Positions 42,622 through 50,212 of a stretch of 64,000 bases of DNA are shown here, piece after piece. Source of the DNA: CAZLMW01 sp964560875 (GTDB lineage: Bacteria > Myxococcota_A > UBA9042); the NCBI GenBank assembly GCA_964560875.1, contig CAZLMW010000033.1, forward strand, positions 6,363 through 70,362, given 5' to 3'. The notes under the pieces are model-generated. The model was not told where the DNA came from, made no database searches, and saw only the letters and a list, made by a program, of their open reading frames with translations. The translations under genes were made by a program, and so were the position numbers. Position 1 is the first letter of the stretch; each line of letters begins with the position of its first letter.

Positions 42622-44472
42622 ATGAACGACCAGCAGCCACAGCCTCAGCCCGAGCCAGCCGCCGCCCTTCGAATCTGCCCCGTCTGCGGGACGGAGACGG
42701 CCGAGCAGTTTTGTGGAAACGATGGCGCATCGACCGTCGTCCAGAGCGGTTTTGAGCGCGAAGCAACCAGCTACAAACCCGGCGAGGTGATCTCGGGCCG
42801 CTATCGGATCACCGGCACGCTGGGACGAGGCGGCTTCGGCGCCGTTTACGCCGCGCGACACACGGGGACGGACCAACCCGTCGCCTTGAAAGTGATGATG
42901 GCCCGCGGCGACGGGACCAAGCGCGACGCCCACGTCAAGCGCTTCTTCCTCGAAGCGCGGATGACGGCACGGCTCGACCACCCCAACGTGGTCCGCGTGT
43001 TCGACGTCGGCCAGACCGTCGACGGTCCGCTCTTCCTCGCGATGGAGCTGCTCTCGGGCGCAACATTCGAGGACGTGATCGAAGCCGAGATCGACAAACG
43101 CAACGTCTTTCCGGAGCCATGGGCGATCGACGTCGCGATCCAGGTCCTCCAGGGCCTTCAGTACGCGCACCTGCAGGGGCTGATCCACCGCGACATCAAG
43201 CCGGCCAACATCATGCTGACCACGGGCCACGACGGCGCAACGGTCTGCAAGGTCCTCGACTTCGGCATCGCGACCGCCGGTCAACACCACATCACGACAA
43301 CCGGCTACGCGCTCGGCACGCCCGGCTTCATGAGCCCCGAACAGATCATGGGCAAGCAGCTCGACGGGCGTTCGGACATGTATGCGCTCGGCATCATCCT
43401 GTACGTCGCCGTCACGGGGAATATGCCGTTCGACGCCGACGACCCGATGTCGTTGATGTATGCCCACTGCAATCTCGAACCGCTCGATCCCCGCGAAAAG
43501 ACGATCGGTGACCCCGTGTCGACGGAGTTCGCCGACATCCTGTTGCGCGTGCTCGCCAAGGATCGGGACGACCGTTACCAGGACGCGATGCAGATGCGCG
43601 AAGCCCTGCGATCGGTTCGCGCTGAGCGCTGGAAAGACACGCCCCAGTATCGGATCCAGGTCGGCTCCACCCGCCATCGCGTGCTCGGCGAAGTCTCAAC
43701 CGACGACGTCATTGGGGAGACGCTCGCCGCGCCGCTGACTCCGCTGCCACGCGAACAGCTGGCCCCGCCTTCGGCCGAAATCGCCCCGACTCGAGCGGCG
43801 AAGCTGGTCAATCCGACCCTGGACGCCGCCGCCCCGACGACCGGTGTGGTCGCTCCGAAACGCAACATGACACCCTGGTTCATCGGCGCTGGCGTCGCCG
43901 TTGTGGCTGTCGTCGCCTTCGCTATGGGCGCATCCCAAAACACCAACGAGTCGAACACCAACGAGCCGGACACGAACACCCCGACCGCCATCTCGGCCGG
44001 CGGGTCGCGCAAGGCAGCTGCAGCGGTGCCGGTCCAGCCGAATGACGTCGCGAAGACGGCTGCATCAACCGTATCGGACGGCGCAGACGCTGAATCTACC
44101 GCCGCGGACTCCGGCATTGCCGCTGCGACCCCACCCGCGCCGGTGACCCCGGTTGCCAAGACCGTCGGCCTCGACCCCGAAGCGGCCGCGAAAGCAACCG
44201 CCGAAATCCAGGCGAAGTTGCTCAACCAGCTCTCTGAACAGGCCCGGCGACCGCGCGAAGCGCTCGCTTATGCACGCCAAGCCGCCGCCCTCGCCCCGCA
44301 CGTCTCCGCCTATGCCGAGCGGGTCAAAGCGCTGGAAGTCGCCGTCGAGAAACGAAGGGCACAGCGCGACGAACGCCGCCGCCGACCGCGACGGAAGAAA
44401 GCGGGCGCAACCAGCGAGAAGTCCACGCAACCGGGCCTGCGACGGAAAGTGCAGCCGATCTTCGCGGACTGA
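42622..44472 (+). CDS. zinc-ribbon Ser/Thr protein kinase with one membrane segment
   Basis: The ATG at 42622 (MNDQQPQP) yields 616 residues. A zinc ribbon CPVCGTETAEQFC lies at about 18-33. The kinase core has the glycine loop GRGGFGAVY (about 69-77), the lysine in VALKVM (near 91), HRDIKPANIM near 189, DFG near 213 and GTPGFMSPEQ in the activation segment. All catalytic residues are present. A transmembrane helix (WFIGAGVAVVAVVAFAMGA) lies near 417-437. The outside part is Thr/Asn/Pro-rich and ends in TPR-like helices and a basic tail. Hanks-type kinases of this layout are abundant in Myxococcota. The substrates are unknown. Confidence 0.9.
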   Translation: MNDQQPQPQPEPAAALRICPVCGTETAEQFCGNDGASTVVQSGFEREATSYKPGEVISGRYRITGTLGRGGFGAVYAARHTGTDQPVALKVMMARGDGTKRDAHVKRFFLEARMTARLDHPNVVRVFDVGQTVDGPLFLAMELLSGATFEDVIEAEIDKRNVFPEPWAIDVAIQVLQGLQYAHLQGLIHRDIKPANIMLTTGHDGATVCKVLDFGIATAGQHHITTTGYALGTPGFMSPEQIMGKQLDGRSDMYALGIILYVAVTGNMPFDADDPMSLMYAHCNLEPLDPREKTIGDPVSTEFADILLRVLAKDRDDRYQDAMQMREALRSVRAERWKDTPQYRIQVGSTRHRVLGEVSTDDVIGETLAAPLTPLPREQLAPPSAEIAPTRAAKLVNPTLDAAAPTTGVVAPKRNMTPWFIGAGVAVVAVVAFAMGASQNTNESNTNEPDTNTPTAISAGGSRKAAAAVPVQPNDVAKTAASTVSDGADAESTAADSGIAAATPPAPVTPVAKTVGLDPEAAAKATAEIQAKLLNQLSEQARRPREALAYARQAAALAPHVSAYAERVKALEVAVEKRRAQRDERRRRPRRKKAGATSEKSTQPGLRRKVQPIFAD

Positions 44473-44497
44473 AGCCAATCTCGTCTCGAGCGCTCGG

Positions 44498-44941
44498 CTA
44501 AATCGGCTGCGGACTTGCGCCGAGCCGCAGGAATTCGTTGTTGATCGTCCGGCGCAGGTTGCGCATCCACATCACGAAGCGCGGGTGGATCGAGTTGCGA
44601 TGGGGGTTGTAGCGCATCCCGGCGCTGTCCCGGTACATGATGGTGTACGCCGTCGCGGTCCATTGAATGGTCACGGCAGCCATCAAGCGCCCATGGTTGT
44701 ACTGCGCGGCGACTGTGTTGGGTCCGGCCGCATCGATCTGCCAGCCACGGAGCTTGCATCCGTTCGCGATCGCAGCGCCAACCTGCTCGGCGGTCAGACC
44801 TGAAACGGGCACTTGCTGGTCTCGGAAGTCGGGCATCTTGGACTGCGGGCCGCCGCAGCCAGACAACGCGCCGAGGCTCACGGCAGCCGCGACGGGAAGG
44901 AGCAAACGGAACAGATGGCGTCGGCCGATCAAGCTGGGCAT
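44498..44941 (-). CDS. small lipoprotein of unknown function
   Basis: The ATG at 44941 has GGGAG seven bases upstream and gives 147 residues. The signal ends in GALSGC, a clear lipobox. The mature part of about 118 residues contains Q-V-G-A-A-I-A-N-G-C, a W-Q-I-D segment, a tyrosine-rich strand (AYTIMYRDSAGMRYNPH) and a basic helix near the end. This is a compact alpha/beta fold I do not recognise. It is divergent from the DNA methyltransferase gene and shares its repeat-bearing intergenic region. Confidence 0.7.
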   Translation of the reverse strand: MPSLIGRRHLFRLLLPVAAAVSLGALSGCGGPQSKMPDFRDQQVPVSGLTAEQVGAAIANGCKLRGWQIDAAGPNTVAAQYNHGRLMAAVTIQWTATAYTIMYRDSAGMRYNPHRNSIHPRFVMWMRNLRRTINNEFLRLGASPQPI

Positions 44942-45031
44942 CGCGAAACTCCCGAACGTATGAGACGCCGGCATTGTGGCGTCGGGCACCCCCAAGTTCA
45001 ACCGATGCACCGTCCCGCTCACCCGCGGCAG

Positions 45032-45113
45032 CCTTGCGCCTTCATCGACAACCTTGCGCCCCCATCGACAACCTCGCGCCCTCACCGACAACCTTGCGCT
45101 GGCACGGACAACC
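45032..45113. repeat. 20-bp direct repeat, four copies, in a divergent promoter region
   Basis: Copies lie at 45032-45051, 45052-45071, 45072-45091 and 45092-45111, with consensus CCTTGCGCC followed by about five variable bases and then CGACAA (GGACAA in the last copy). They are directly abutted. They sit between the start of the lipoprotein gene (44941, minus) and the methyltransferase ATG (45130, plus), within 20-100 bases of the latter, where an operator would be expected. Confidence 0.85.
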
Positions 45114-45129
45114 GGGGGAGGCTCCCGCC

Positions 45130-45996
45130 ATGACGCTCAGGCCGCAGCTCGACATTCATTTCGGCGACAACCTGGACGTGATCTCCGAGTTCGCCGACGC
45201 GTCGTTCGACCTGATCTACATCGACCCGCCGTTCAACACCGGCAAGAAACGCAGCCATGCGCGCCTGCAGACCGTGGCCGACGAGGACGGCGACAGAACT
45301 GGCTTTGGCGGCCGTCGCTATCGATCGGAGGTGCTCTCAAGGGCGAGCTACCTGGATTCGTTCACCAACTTCGAAGCGTTCATCGGGCCGCGGTTATTGC
45401 AGGCTCACCGGCTGCTTGCGCCAACAGGCAGCCTCTTCGTCCACCTCGACTTCCGCGAGTCGCACTACGTCAAGGTGATGCTCGATGGCATCTTCGGGCG
45501 CGACAACTTCGTCAACGAGATCATCTGGGCCTACGACTTCGGCGGCCGTTCCAAGCGCAAATGGCCGGCCAAACACGACACGATCTTATTGTACGCGCGC
45601 ACGCGACACCGCTACACGTTCCACTACGACGAGCTGCCGCGCATCCCCTACATGGCCCCTGGCCTGGTCGGCAAAGCGAAAGCCGCTCGCGGCAAGACAC
45701 CAACCGATGTCTGGTGGCACACGATCGTCCCGACGAACGGCAAAGAACGCACGGGCTATCCAACCCAGAAGCCCCGCGGTGTGCTGGACCGAATCATCGG
45801 CGTGCACAGCAGTCCCGGCGACCGGGTGCTCGACTTCTTCGCTGGCAGCGGCACGACGGGAGAGGCGGCGGTCACTGCGGGACGGCAAGCGGTGCTGGTG
45901 GACGCCAACCCCGAAGCGATGTCGGTCATGCATCGGCGGCTGCGGCAATTCGGGCCAACGTGGCACGGTTGGAGCCCGGTGGACACAGGCGAGTGA
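45130..45996 (+). CDS. DNA methyltransferase (N4/N6 amino class, beta order)
   Basis: The ATG at 45130 follows GGGGGAGG at eight bases. The 288-residue protein has motif IV DPPFN at residues 32-36 (DLIYIDPPFNTGKKR) and motif I FFAGSGTTG near 236-244, with QKP before it. This is the order of beta-class amino methyltransferases. The target recognition part between them is short. No endonuclease gene is adjacent, so it is a solitary enzyme as far as the window shows. Regulation through the upstream 20-bp repeats is possible. The modified sequence is unknown. Confidence 0.9.
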   Translation: MTLRPQLDIHFGDNLDVISEFADASFDLIYIDPPFNTGKKRSHARLQTVADEDGDRTGFGGRRYRSEVLSRASYLDSFTNFEAFIGPRLLQAHRLLAPTGSLFVHLDFRESHYVKVMLDGIFGRDNFVNEIIWAYDFGGRSKRKWPAKHDTILLYARTRHRYTFHYDELPRIPYMAPGLVGKAKAARGKTPTDVWWHTIVPTNGKERTGYPTQKPRGVLDRIIGVHSSPGDRVLDFFAGSGTTGEAAVTAGRQAVLVDANPEAMSVMHRRLRQFGPTWHGWSPVDTGE

Positions 45997-46052
45997 ACGG
46001 GTCGAATCGACGGCGAGAAAGCGCTATCGTAGGCCGAGGAAAGGGGGACGTT

Positions 46053-48188
46053 ATGACACCACGCAAGACACATTGGGCCCGCGCGATTTCGGCGCTGGCG
46101 ATCGCGGCTACGGTGGCCATGGGGGCGCAAAACGCGCTGGCTGTTCCGGTTACGATCGCGACACAGGGAACCCTTCGCGGGGGCGGCGGCGCCGTCGCGG
46201 ATGGCGTCTACAAGATGACGTTCAGCCTCTATGCCGGCGAAAAGGACAAGGCTGCCGTCTGGTCTGAAGGACCCGTTCCTGTCGGCGTGAAGTCTGGCGT
46301 GTTCGACCACCCGCTCGGCAGCATCAAACCGCTCGACGGCGCCGTCATGGCGAAGCTCAACAAGGGCTGGATCGGCGTTCGCATCGACAAAGACACCGAG
46401 CTTCCCCGGCAGAAGCTGCATTCCGTCGCTTTCGCGATGGTCGCAGCGTCGGCGACGAAGCTCGCCTGCTCCGGTTGTGTGACGGGCGCACAGCTCGGGT
46501 CGACCGCCGTTGCCGCCAAACACGTCGGCTTCACGTACGCGGGTGCGACAACCAAGGGCGGCCCGGCGACAAAGGCGCTCGACCTCGCCTGCACCGGCTG
46601 CGTTTCGGTTAAAGAGATGGCCTTCGATGGCGACGTCGACCTCAAGGGCAAGGCGTTGAAGGCGGGCAAAATCACCGCGGATACAATCGTCGCCAAGCAG
46701 GTCGCGGCGGGCGCGTTCGTCGGCGACGGCAGCAAGCTCACAGGCATCCAGACGATCAGCGGCTCCTGCGCGAAAGCGGGACACGTGGTGCGCGGCATCA
46801 ACAAGGACGGCTCGCTCAACTGCGTGGCTGCAATGGATCCCAAGGCGCTCCCCAAAGACGGGCTTGACGAGATCAGCAACGGCCAACTGAGCACCGAGTT
46901 CGTCGATATCGACAAGTCAGCCGCCCCGGTTCCGATCCAGGACAACTCGCCTCCCGGCGTCACCAGCACCATCACCGTGCCCGATCGCGGCGTCGCCAAG
47001 AACGTCTCGGTGACCGTCGACGTGTCCAACAGCACCTTCAAGAACTTCCGGCTTGTGCTCACCGATCCCGCGGGCAAAGCCCACACCCTGTTCAGCAGCG
47101 GCACGGTCAAGGGCGGCACGCTCAAGGCGACGTACCCGGCGCCAACCAAACCTGTGTCCGGCGACCTGACCGCCTGGATCGGCAAGAACCCGAAGGGCAA
47201 GTGGGTCCTCAAGGCGATCGACCAGCACTACAAGGACAACAAGAAGGACGGCGCGATCAACAGCTGGCAAATCGACGTGCTGACCCTGTCGAGCAAGAAA
47301 GTCCAGGCGCCCGGCAAGATGGTCGTCGGCGAGCGACTGTACGGGGCGATCCAGTTCAAGCTGGCCGAAAAAGCGCCGGTGAAGTGCACCAAAGAGAACG
47401 CGGCGTTCACTTACTTCCAGCCCAGCACCAAGCTGCTGTTCATCTGCAACGGCGAAGACTTCTTCCCGCTCGCCATCACGACGGTCGGCACCCAGGCCAA
47501 CCCGGGCGGTTCCTGCAAGTCGATTCTGCAGCTGCATCCGGCCGCCAAATCCGGCTCGTATTGGATCGACCCGGACGGCGTTGGACCCATCAAGTCCTGG
47601 AAGACCTTCTGCGACATGGACTCAGATGGCGGCGGCTGGACCATGTTCATGCGCCATTCCGATCCGAATGGGCGCACCCAGATCACCAAAACTGCTTGGG
47701 ACACCGGTATCACTCGCGCGGCGCAGGGCAAGATCAAGCAGTGGATGGTCAAGACGTTCGGCAACCCGAGCCACACGAGCGAAAGCAGCTCAGCGACGCG
47801 CAACCGCTGGGTGATGACCCTGAACACCAACGTGCAAGACGCCAAATTCGTGCACTTCAAGCACCAGCCGATCAGCGCCTGCAACAAGCACCGCTACGTG
47901 GGTACGGCCTATGTTGCGAACACGAAGTTGCTGCCCGGCTCCAACTGCAAATCGCTGAACAACTCAAATGGCCGCTATCTCTGGGGCGAGCATCGCTGGT
48001 GCGGGCGCAACGCATTGGGCTGGATGTGGCACAGCCACTGCGCGAGTCCGAGCGGTCACCTGCTCATCGTCAACCACGACTACAACTACCCGACGCGCTA
48101 CCAGACGATGATCGGCGACACCCATAGCGGCGGAAAGTGGACTTCGTACGACGAGGACGGCGGCACTTTCGAGTTCTTCTACCGCTAG
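46053..48188 (+). CDS. secreted protein: fibre-type N-domain, P-domain and fibrinogen-like C-domain
   Basis: The ATG at 46053 follows GGGGGA and encodes 711 residues. The signal peptide ends at about residue 30 (QNALA). Residues about 31-130 are the N-terminal domain shared with the genes at 12357 and 52432 (MTFSLYAG; DTELPRQKLHSVAFAM). Short CSGCVT and CTGCVS turns follow. Residues about 285-420 form a proprotein convertase P-domain (VPDRGVAKNVSVTVDV; NPKGKWVLKAIDQHY). About 475-711 is a fibrinogen-related domain (SGSYWIDPDG; FCDMDSDGGGWTMFMR). In other bacteria and animals such domains bind sugars or proteins. The combination suggests a surface or secreted recognition protein. The frame upstream through the methyltransferase region is non-coding in this frame. 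Confidence 0.85.
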   Translation: MTPRKTHWARAISALAIAATVAMGAQNALAVPVTIATQGTLRGGGGAVADGVYKMTFSLYAGEKDKAAVWSEGPVPVGVKSGVFDHPLGSIKPLDGAVMAKLNKGWIGVRIDKDTELPRQKLHSVAFAMVAASATKLACSGCVTGAQLGSTAVAAKHVGFTYAGATTKGGPATKALDLACTGCVSVKEMAFDGDVDLKGKALKAGKITADTIVAKQVAAGAFVGDGSKLTGIQTISGSCAKAGHVVRGINKDGSLNCVAAMDPKALPKDGLDEISNGQLSTEFVDIDKSAAPVPIQDNSPPGVTSTITVPDRGVAKNVSVTVDVSNSTFKNFRLVLTDPAGKAHTLFSSGTVKGGTLKATYPAPTKPVSGDLTAWIGKNPKGKWVLKAIDQHYKDNKKDGAINSWQIDVLTLSSKKVQAPGKMVVGERLYGAIQFKLAEKAPVKCTKENAAFTYFQPSTKLLFICNGEDFFPLAITTVGTQANPGGSCKSILQLHPAAKSGSYWIDPDGVGPIKSWKTFCDMDSDGGGWTMFMRHSDPNGRTQITKTAWDTGITRAAQGKIKQWMVKTFGNPSHTSESSSATRNRWVMTLNTNVQDAKFVHFKHQPISACNKHRYVGTAYVANTKLLPGSNCKSLNNSNGRYLWGEHRWCGRNALGWMWHSHCASPSGHLLIVNHDYNYPTRYQTMIGDTHSGGKWTSYDEDGGTFEFFYR

Positions 48189-48197
48189 CTGCTCTCG

Positions 48198-48443
48198 ATG
48201 CGCGCCGTCGTCTACGACGCCGGGCGATGGGCATCTTCAAACCCCGGCGGCCGGTGACTGGCGGATAGTTCGCCGGCGAGGTCGAAGCGGTGGGCGTCGA
48301 CGTCTCGCTGTTCAAACCCGGCTACGCTTCGACCTGTCGTGGACTCGGCGCTTGGCCCGGAGGACGCCGTGCAGACTCACGATCGGGTTGAGTCCGAGCA
48401 GCGCGTCGGCATGGTCGTGCTGACGTTCGGCGACGGCAATTGA
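48198..48443 (+). pseudogene. internally deleted MDR (zinc-type alcohol dehydrogenase-like) remnant
   Basis: Three pieces of one family appear in order in 246 bases. MRAVVYDAG from ATG 48198 is the family start. Then, in another frame, come GIFKPRRPVTGG, an in-frame TAG and FAGEVEAVGVDVSLFKPG, the conserved glycine segment of quinone oxidoreductases. Finally VESEQRVGMVVLTFGDGN and TGA resemble the family C-terminus. The nucleotide-binding domain is missing. With frame changes, a stop and large gaps it cannot be functional. Confidence 0.55.
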
Positions 48444-48609
48444 GCCCGATTCCCCGGCACGAACCCCACGATTCGTGAAGCCGGGCGTTTATGCGTAGGA
48501 TGCGCGCCTGAGGCCTGCAGCCGTATCACTGGGCTCACGTCGCATTGCGTTCACATCAAACGCCCGCAGGCGCAACGAAAGCGGCGCCAGGGCAAGGCAG
48601 GCCACGACG

Positions 48610-49047
48610 ATGAATGACACCTTCCGGCGCCCGAAGCGCAGCGACGGGCCTTCCATCGGCAAGGATATCGACGCGCGCTGCGGCCGGTGTAAGCGCGAGA
48701 CGCTCCATACGATCACCGCGATGGTGAACGAGACCATCGCGCAGGTGCGCTGCAACTCGTGTTCCGCCATCCACAAATACCGCCCCACCGTCGCCGCCAA
48801 AGCGAAGGCGGCGTCTGCAGCCGGCACCAAACCCAACCGCGTCAGCGCGGACATGAAAGAATACCGCAAGCAGATCGCCGACCACGATCCAGACGACGTG
48901 CGCAAGCACAACGTCTTCGTGCGCCCGGTCGAGGGCGAGCTGATCCAACACAAGAAGCACGGCCTCGGTTACGTCAAATCGGTCGCGGCCGACAAGGCCC
49001 AGGTGCTCTTCGCAGGCGGCAGAAAGACAATAATCGTCAGTCGGTAG
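48610..49047 (+). CDS. zinc-ribbon protein with C-terminal KHGLG motif
   Basis: This 145-residue basic protein starts MNDTFRRPKR. It has two CxxC pairs (CGRCKRET and CNSCSAIH) forming a zinc ribbon at about 24-58. A helical Lys/Arg-rich middle follows. It ends with IQHKKHGLGYVKSV and AQVLFAGGRKTIIV, a small beta domain of the DUF3553/CarD-like sort seen in many myxobacterial proteins. A nucleic-acid-binding role is plausible but unproven. About 160 bases separate it from the MDR remnant upstream, and it faces the lipase-like gene. Confidence 0.65.
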   Translation: MNDTFRRPKRSDGPSIGKDIDARCGRCKRETLHTITAMVNETIAQVRCNSCSAIHKYRPTVAAKAKAASAAGTKPNRVSADMKEYRKQIADHDPDDVRKHNVFVRPVEGELIQHKKHGLGYVKSVAADKAQVLFAGGRKTIIVSR

Positions 49048-49088
49048 CCCGGTCTTCTCTCAAAGCGTGCTCCCGGGCAACGGCGCCG

Positions 49089-50114
49089 CTACAACCCGCG
49101 TCGGATCTGGGCGCCGAGGAAGGCGTCGACCTCTCTCCAGATGCGTTTCTGGTCGCGGTCCCTTCCGAGCCAGATCTCGTGCAGCGTCTCTGGCAAGACG
49201 ATGCGTCGGACTGTCGTTGCGCTGTCTGCGAACTTCTTTTGCGCTTCGTTGTCGACGAGCTTGTCGACCGACGCGGCGAAGATCAGCACCGGTGTCCGCA
49301 GTTTGCTTGCGAAGGCATGTTTTCCGAGCTTGTCGCAATGATCCCGGGCGGCGCGGATCCAGCCTTTGGTGGGGGCGCCCAGCGCCAGTCGCTTGTCGCG
49401 GTCGATGTAGGCGTGGGTGCGCAGAAAGCGGCGCTTGTCCAGCGTGTACGGATTGCCCTGGAAATCGCGCAGGTGCTGGCCGTAGCCGCCGCCCTCACCG
49501 GGAACGTAGTCGTGCGGGCTCGACTCGCCTTGCCAGGCGACGAAAGACACGAGCCAACCGGGCGCCGCTAGATCCACGAGCGGCGCGCCGAGGATGGCTT
49601 TGTCGAACTGTCCGTGGTGTTGCACGAGGTAGCGCAGCGAGATGCCGCCGCCCATCGATTGGCTGACGAGGATCTTGTGGGCGCCGACGGGCTTCACGAC
49701 GCGCGTGCGGAAGTGGTGAAGGTCGGCGATGTAGCGATCGAAGCTGTCGATGTGGCCCTTGTGCGGGTCGGCGAGGCGGCCGCCTGAAAGCCCCTGGCCG
49801 CGCCAATCCATCGCCCACACCTCGAATCCGCGCTTGCGGAAGCTGTGAATCGTCTCCAGGTAGACCTCGATGAACTGCGTTCGGCCGGTCACCAGCACCA
49901 CGGTTCCAACGGGCTCCATCTGCATCGCGCCGAAGCGGGCGTAGCGCAACTTGATCCCATCGCCGGTGTCGAACGTGCTGGCCGTGCCGCCTGACTGCCG
50001 GATCGACGGAAGCTGTTCGGGTTTGAAAGACGTGATCGGTTTGATCGGAACGGCACCGCACGCCACAAAGCCCGGAAGTAACAGGAGGGCGAGCAGTCCA
50101 AGACGTCGGTTCAT
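49089..50114 (-). CDS. alpha/beta-hydrolase lipoprotein (monoacylglycerol lipase/lysophospholipase-like)
   Basis: The ATG at 50114 follows AGGTGA, giving 341 residues. The signal ends GFVAC, a lipobox-like site. The nucleophile elbow is S-Q-S-M-G-G with Ser153. The acid is likely the Asp in ASVDKLVD, and the base is the His in LPETLHEIW. The segment VWAMDWRGQGLSGG is the usual oxyanion/strand region of serine hydrolases close to monoacylglycerol lipase and PldB. An outer-membrane-attached lipase is inferred. The start of the neighbouring minus-strand gene lies far away (52432), so it may have its own promoter in 50115-50212. Confidence 0.8.
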   Translation of the reverse strand: MNRRLGLLALLLLPGFVACGAVPIKPITSFKPEQLPSIRQSGGTASTFDTGDGIKLRYARFGAMQMEPVGTVVLVTGRTQFIEVYLETIHSFRKRGFEVWAMDWRGQGLSGGRLADPHKGHIDSFDRYIADLHHFRTRVVKPVGAHKILVSQSMGGGISLRYLVQHHGQFDKAILGAPLVDLAAPGWLVSFVAWQGESSPHDYVPGEGGGYGQHLRDFQGNPYTLDKRRFLRTHAYIDRDKRLALGAPTKGWIRAARDHCDKLGKHAFASKLRTPVLIFAASVDKLVDNEAQKKFADSATTVRRIVLPETLHEIWLGRDRDQKRIWREVDAFLGAQIRRGL

Positions 50115-50212
50115 GTTCACCTGGCACTGCCCTCGCGTCCGAGGCGCTTTGGGGGATGTGATTCGTCGCTGCAATATACGCGATGCACGATACGCGATGC
50201 ACTGGCGCTGAC

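Noticed and set aside
41371..43677. Minus-strand open frame of 768 codons
   Set aside because: Antisense to the GT-C and kinase genes, whose catalytic motifs are intact. Arg/Asp/His-rich product typical of a shadow frame.
45130..45996. Complete restriction-modification system
   Set aside because: Only the methyltransferase is present. The neighbours are a lipoprotein and a secreted fibrinogen-like protein.
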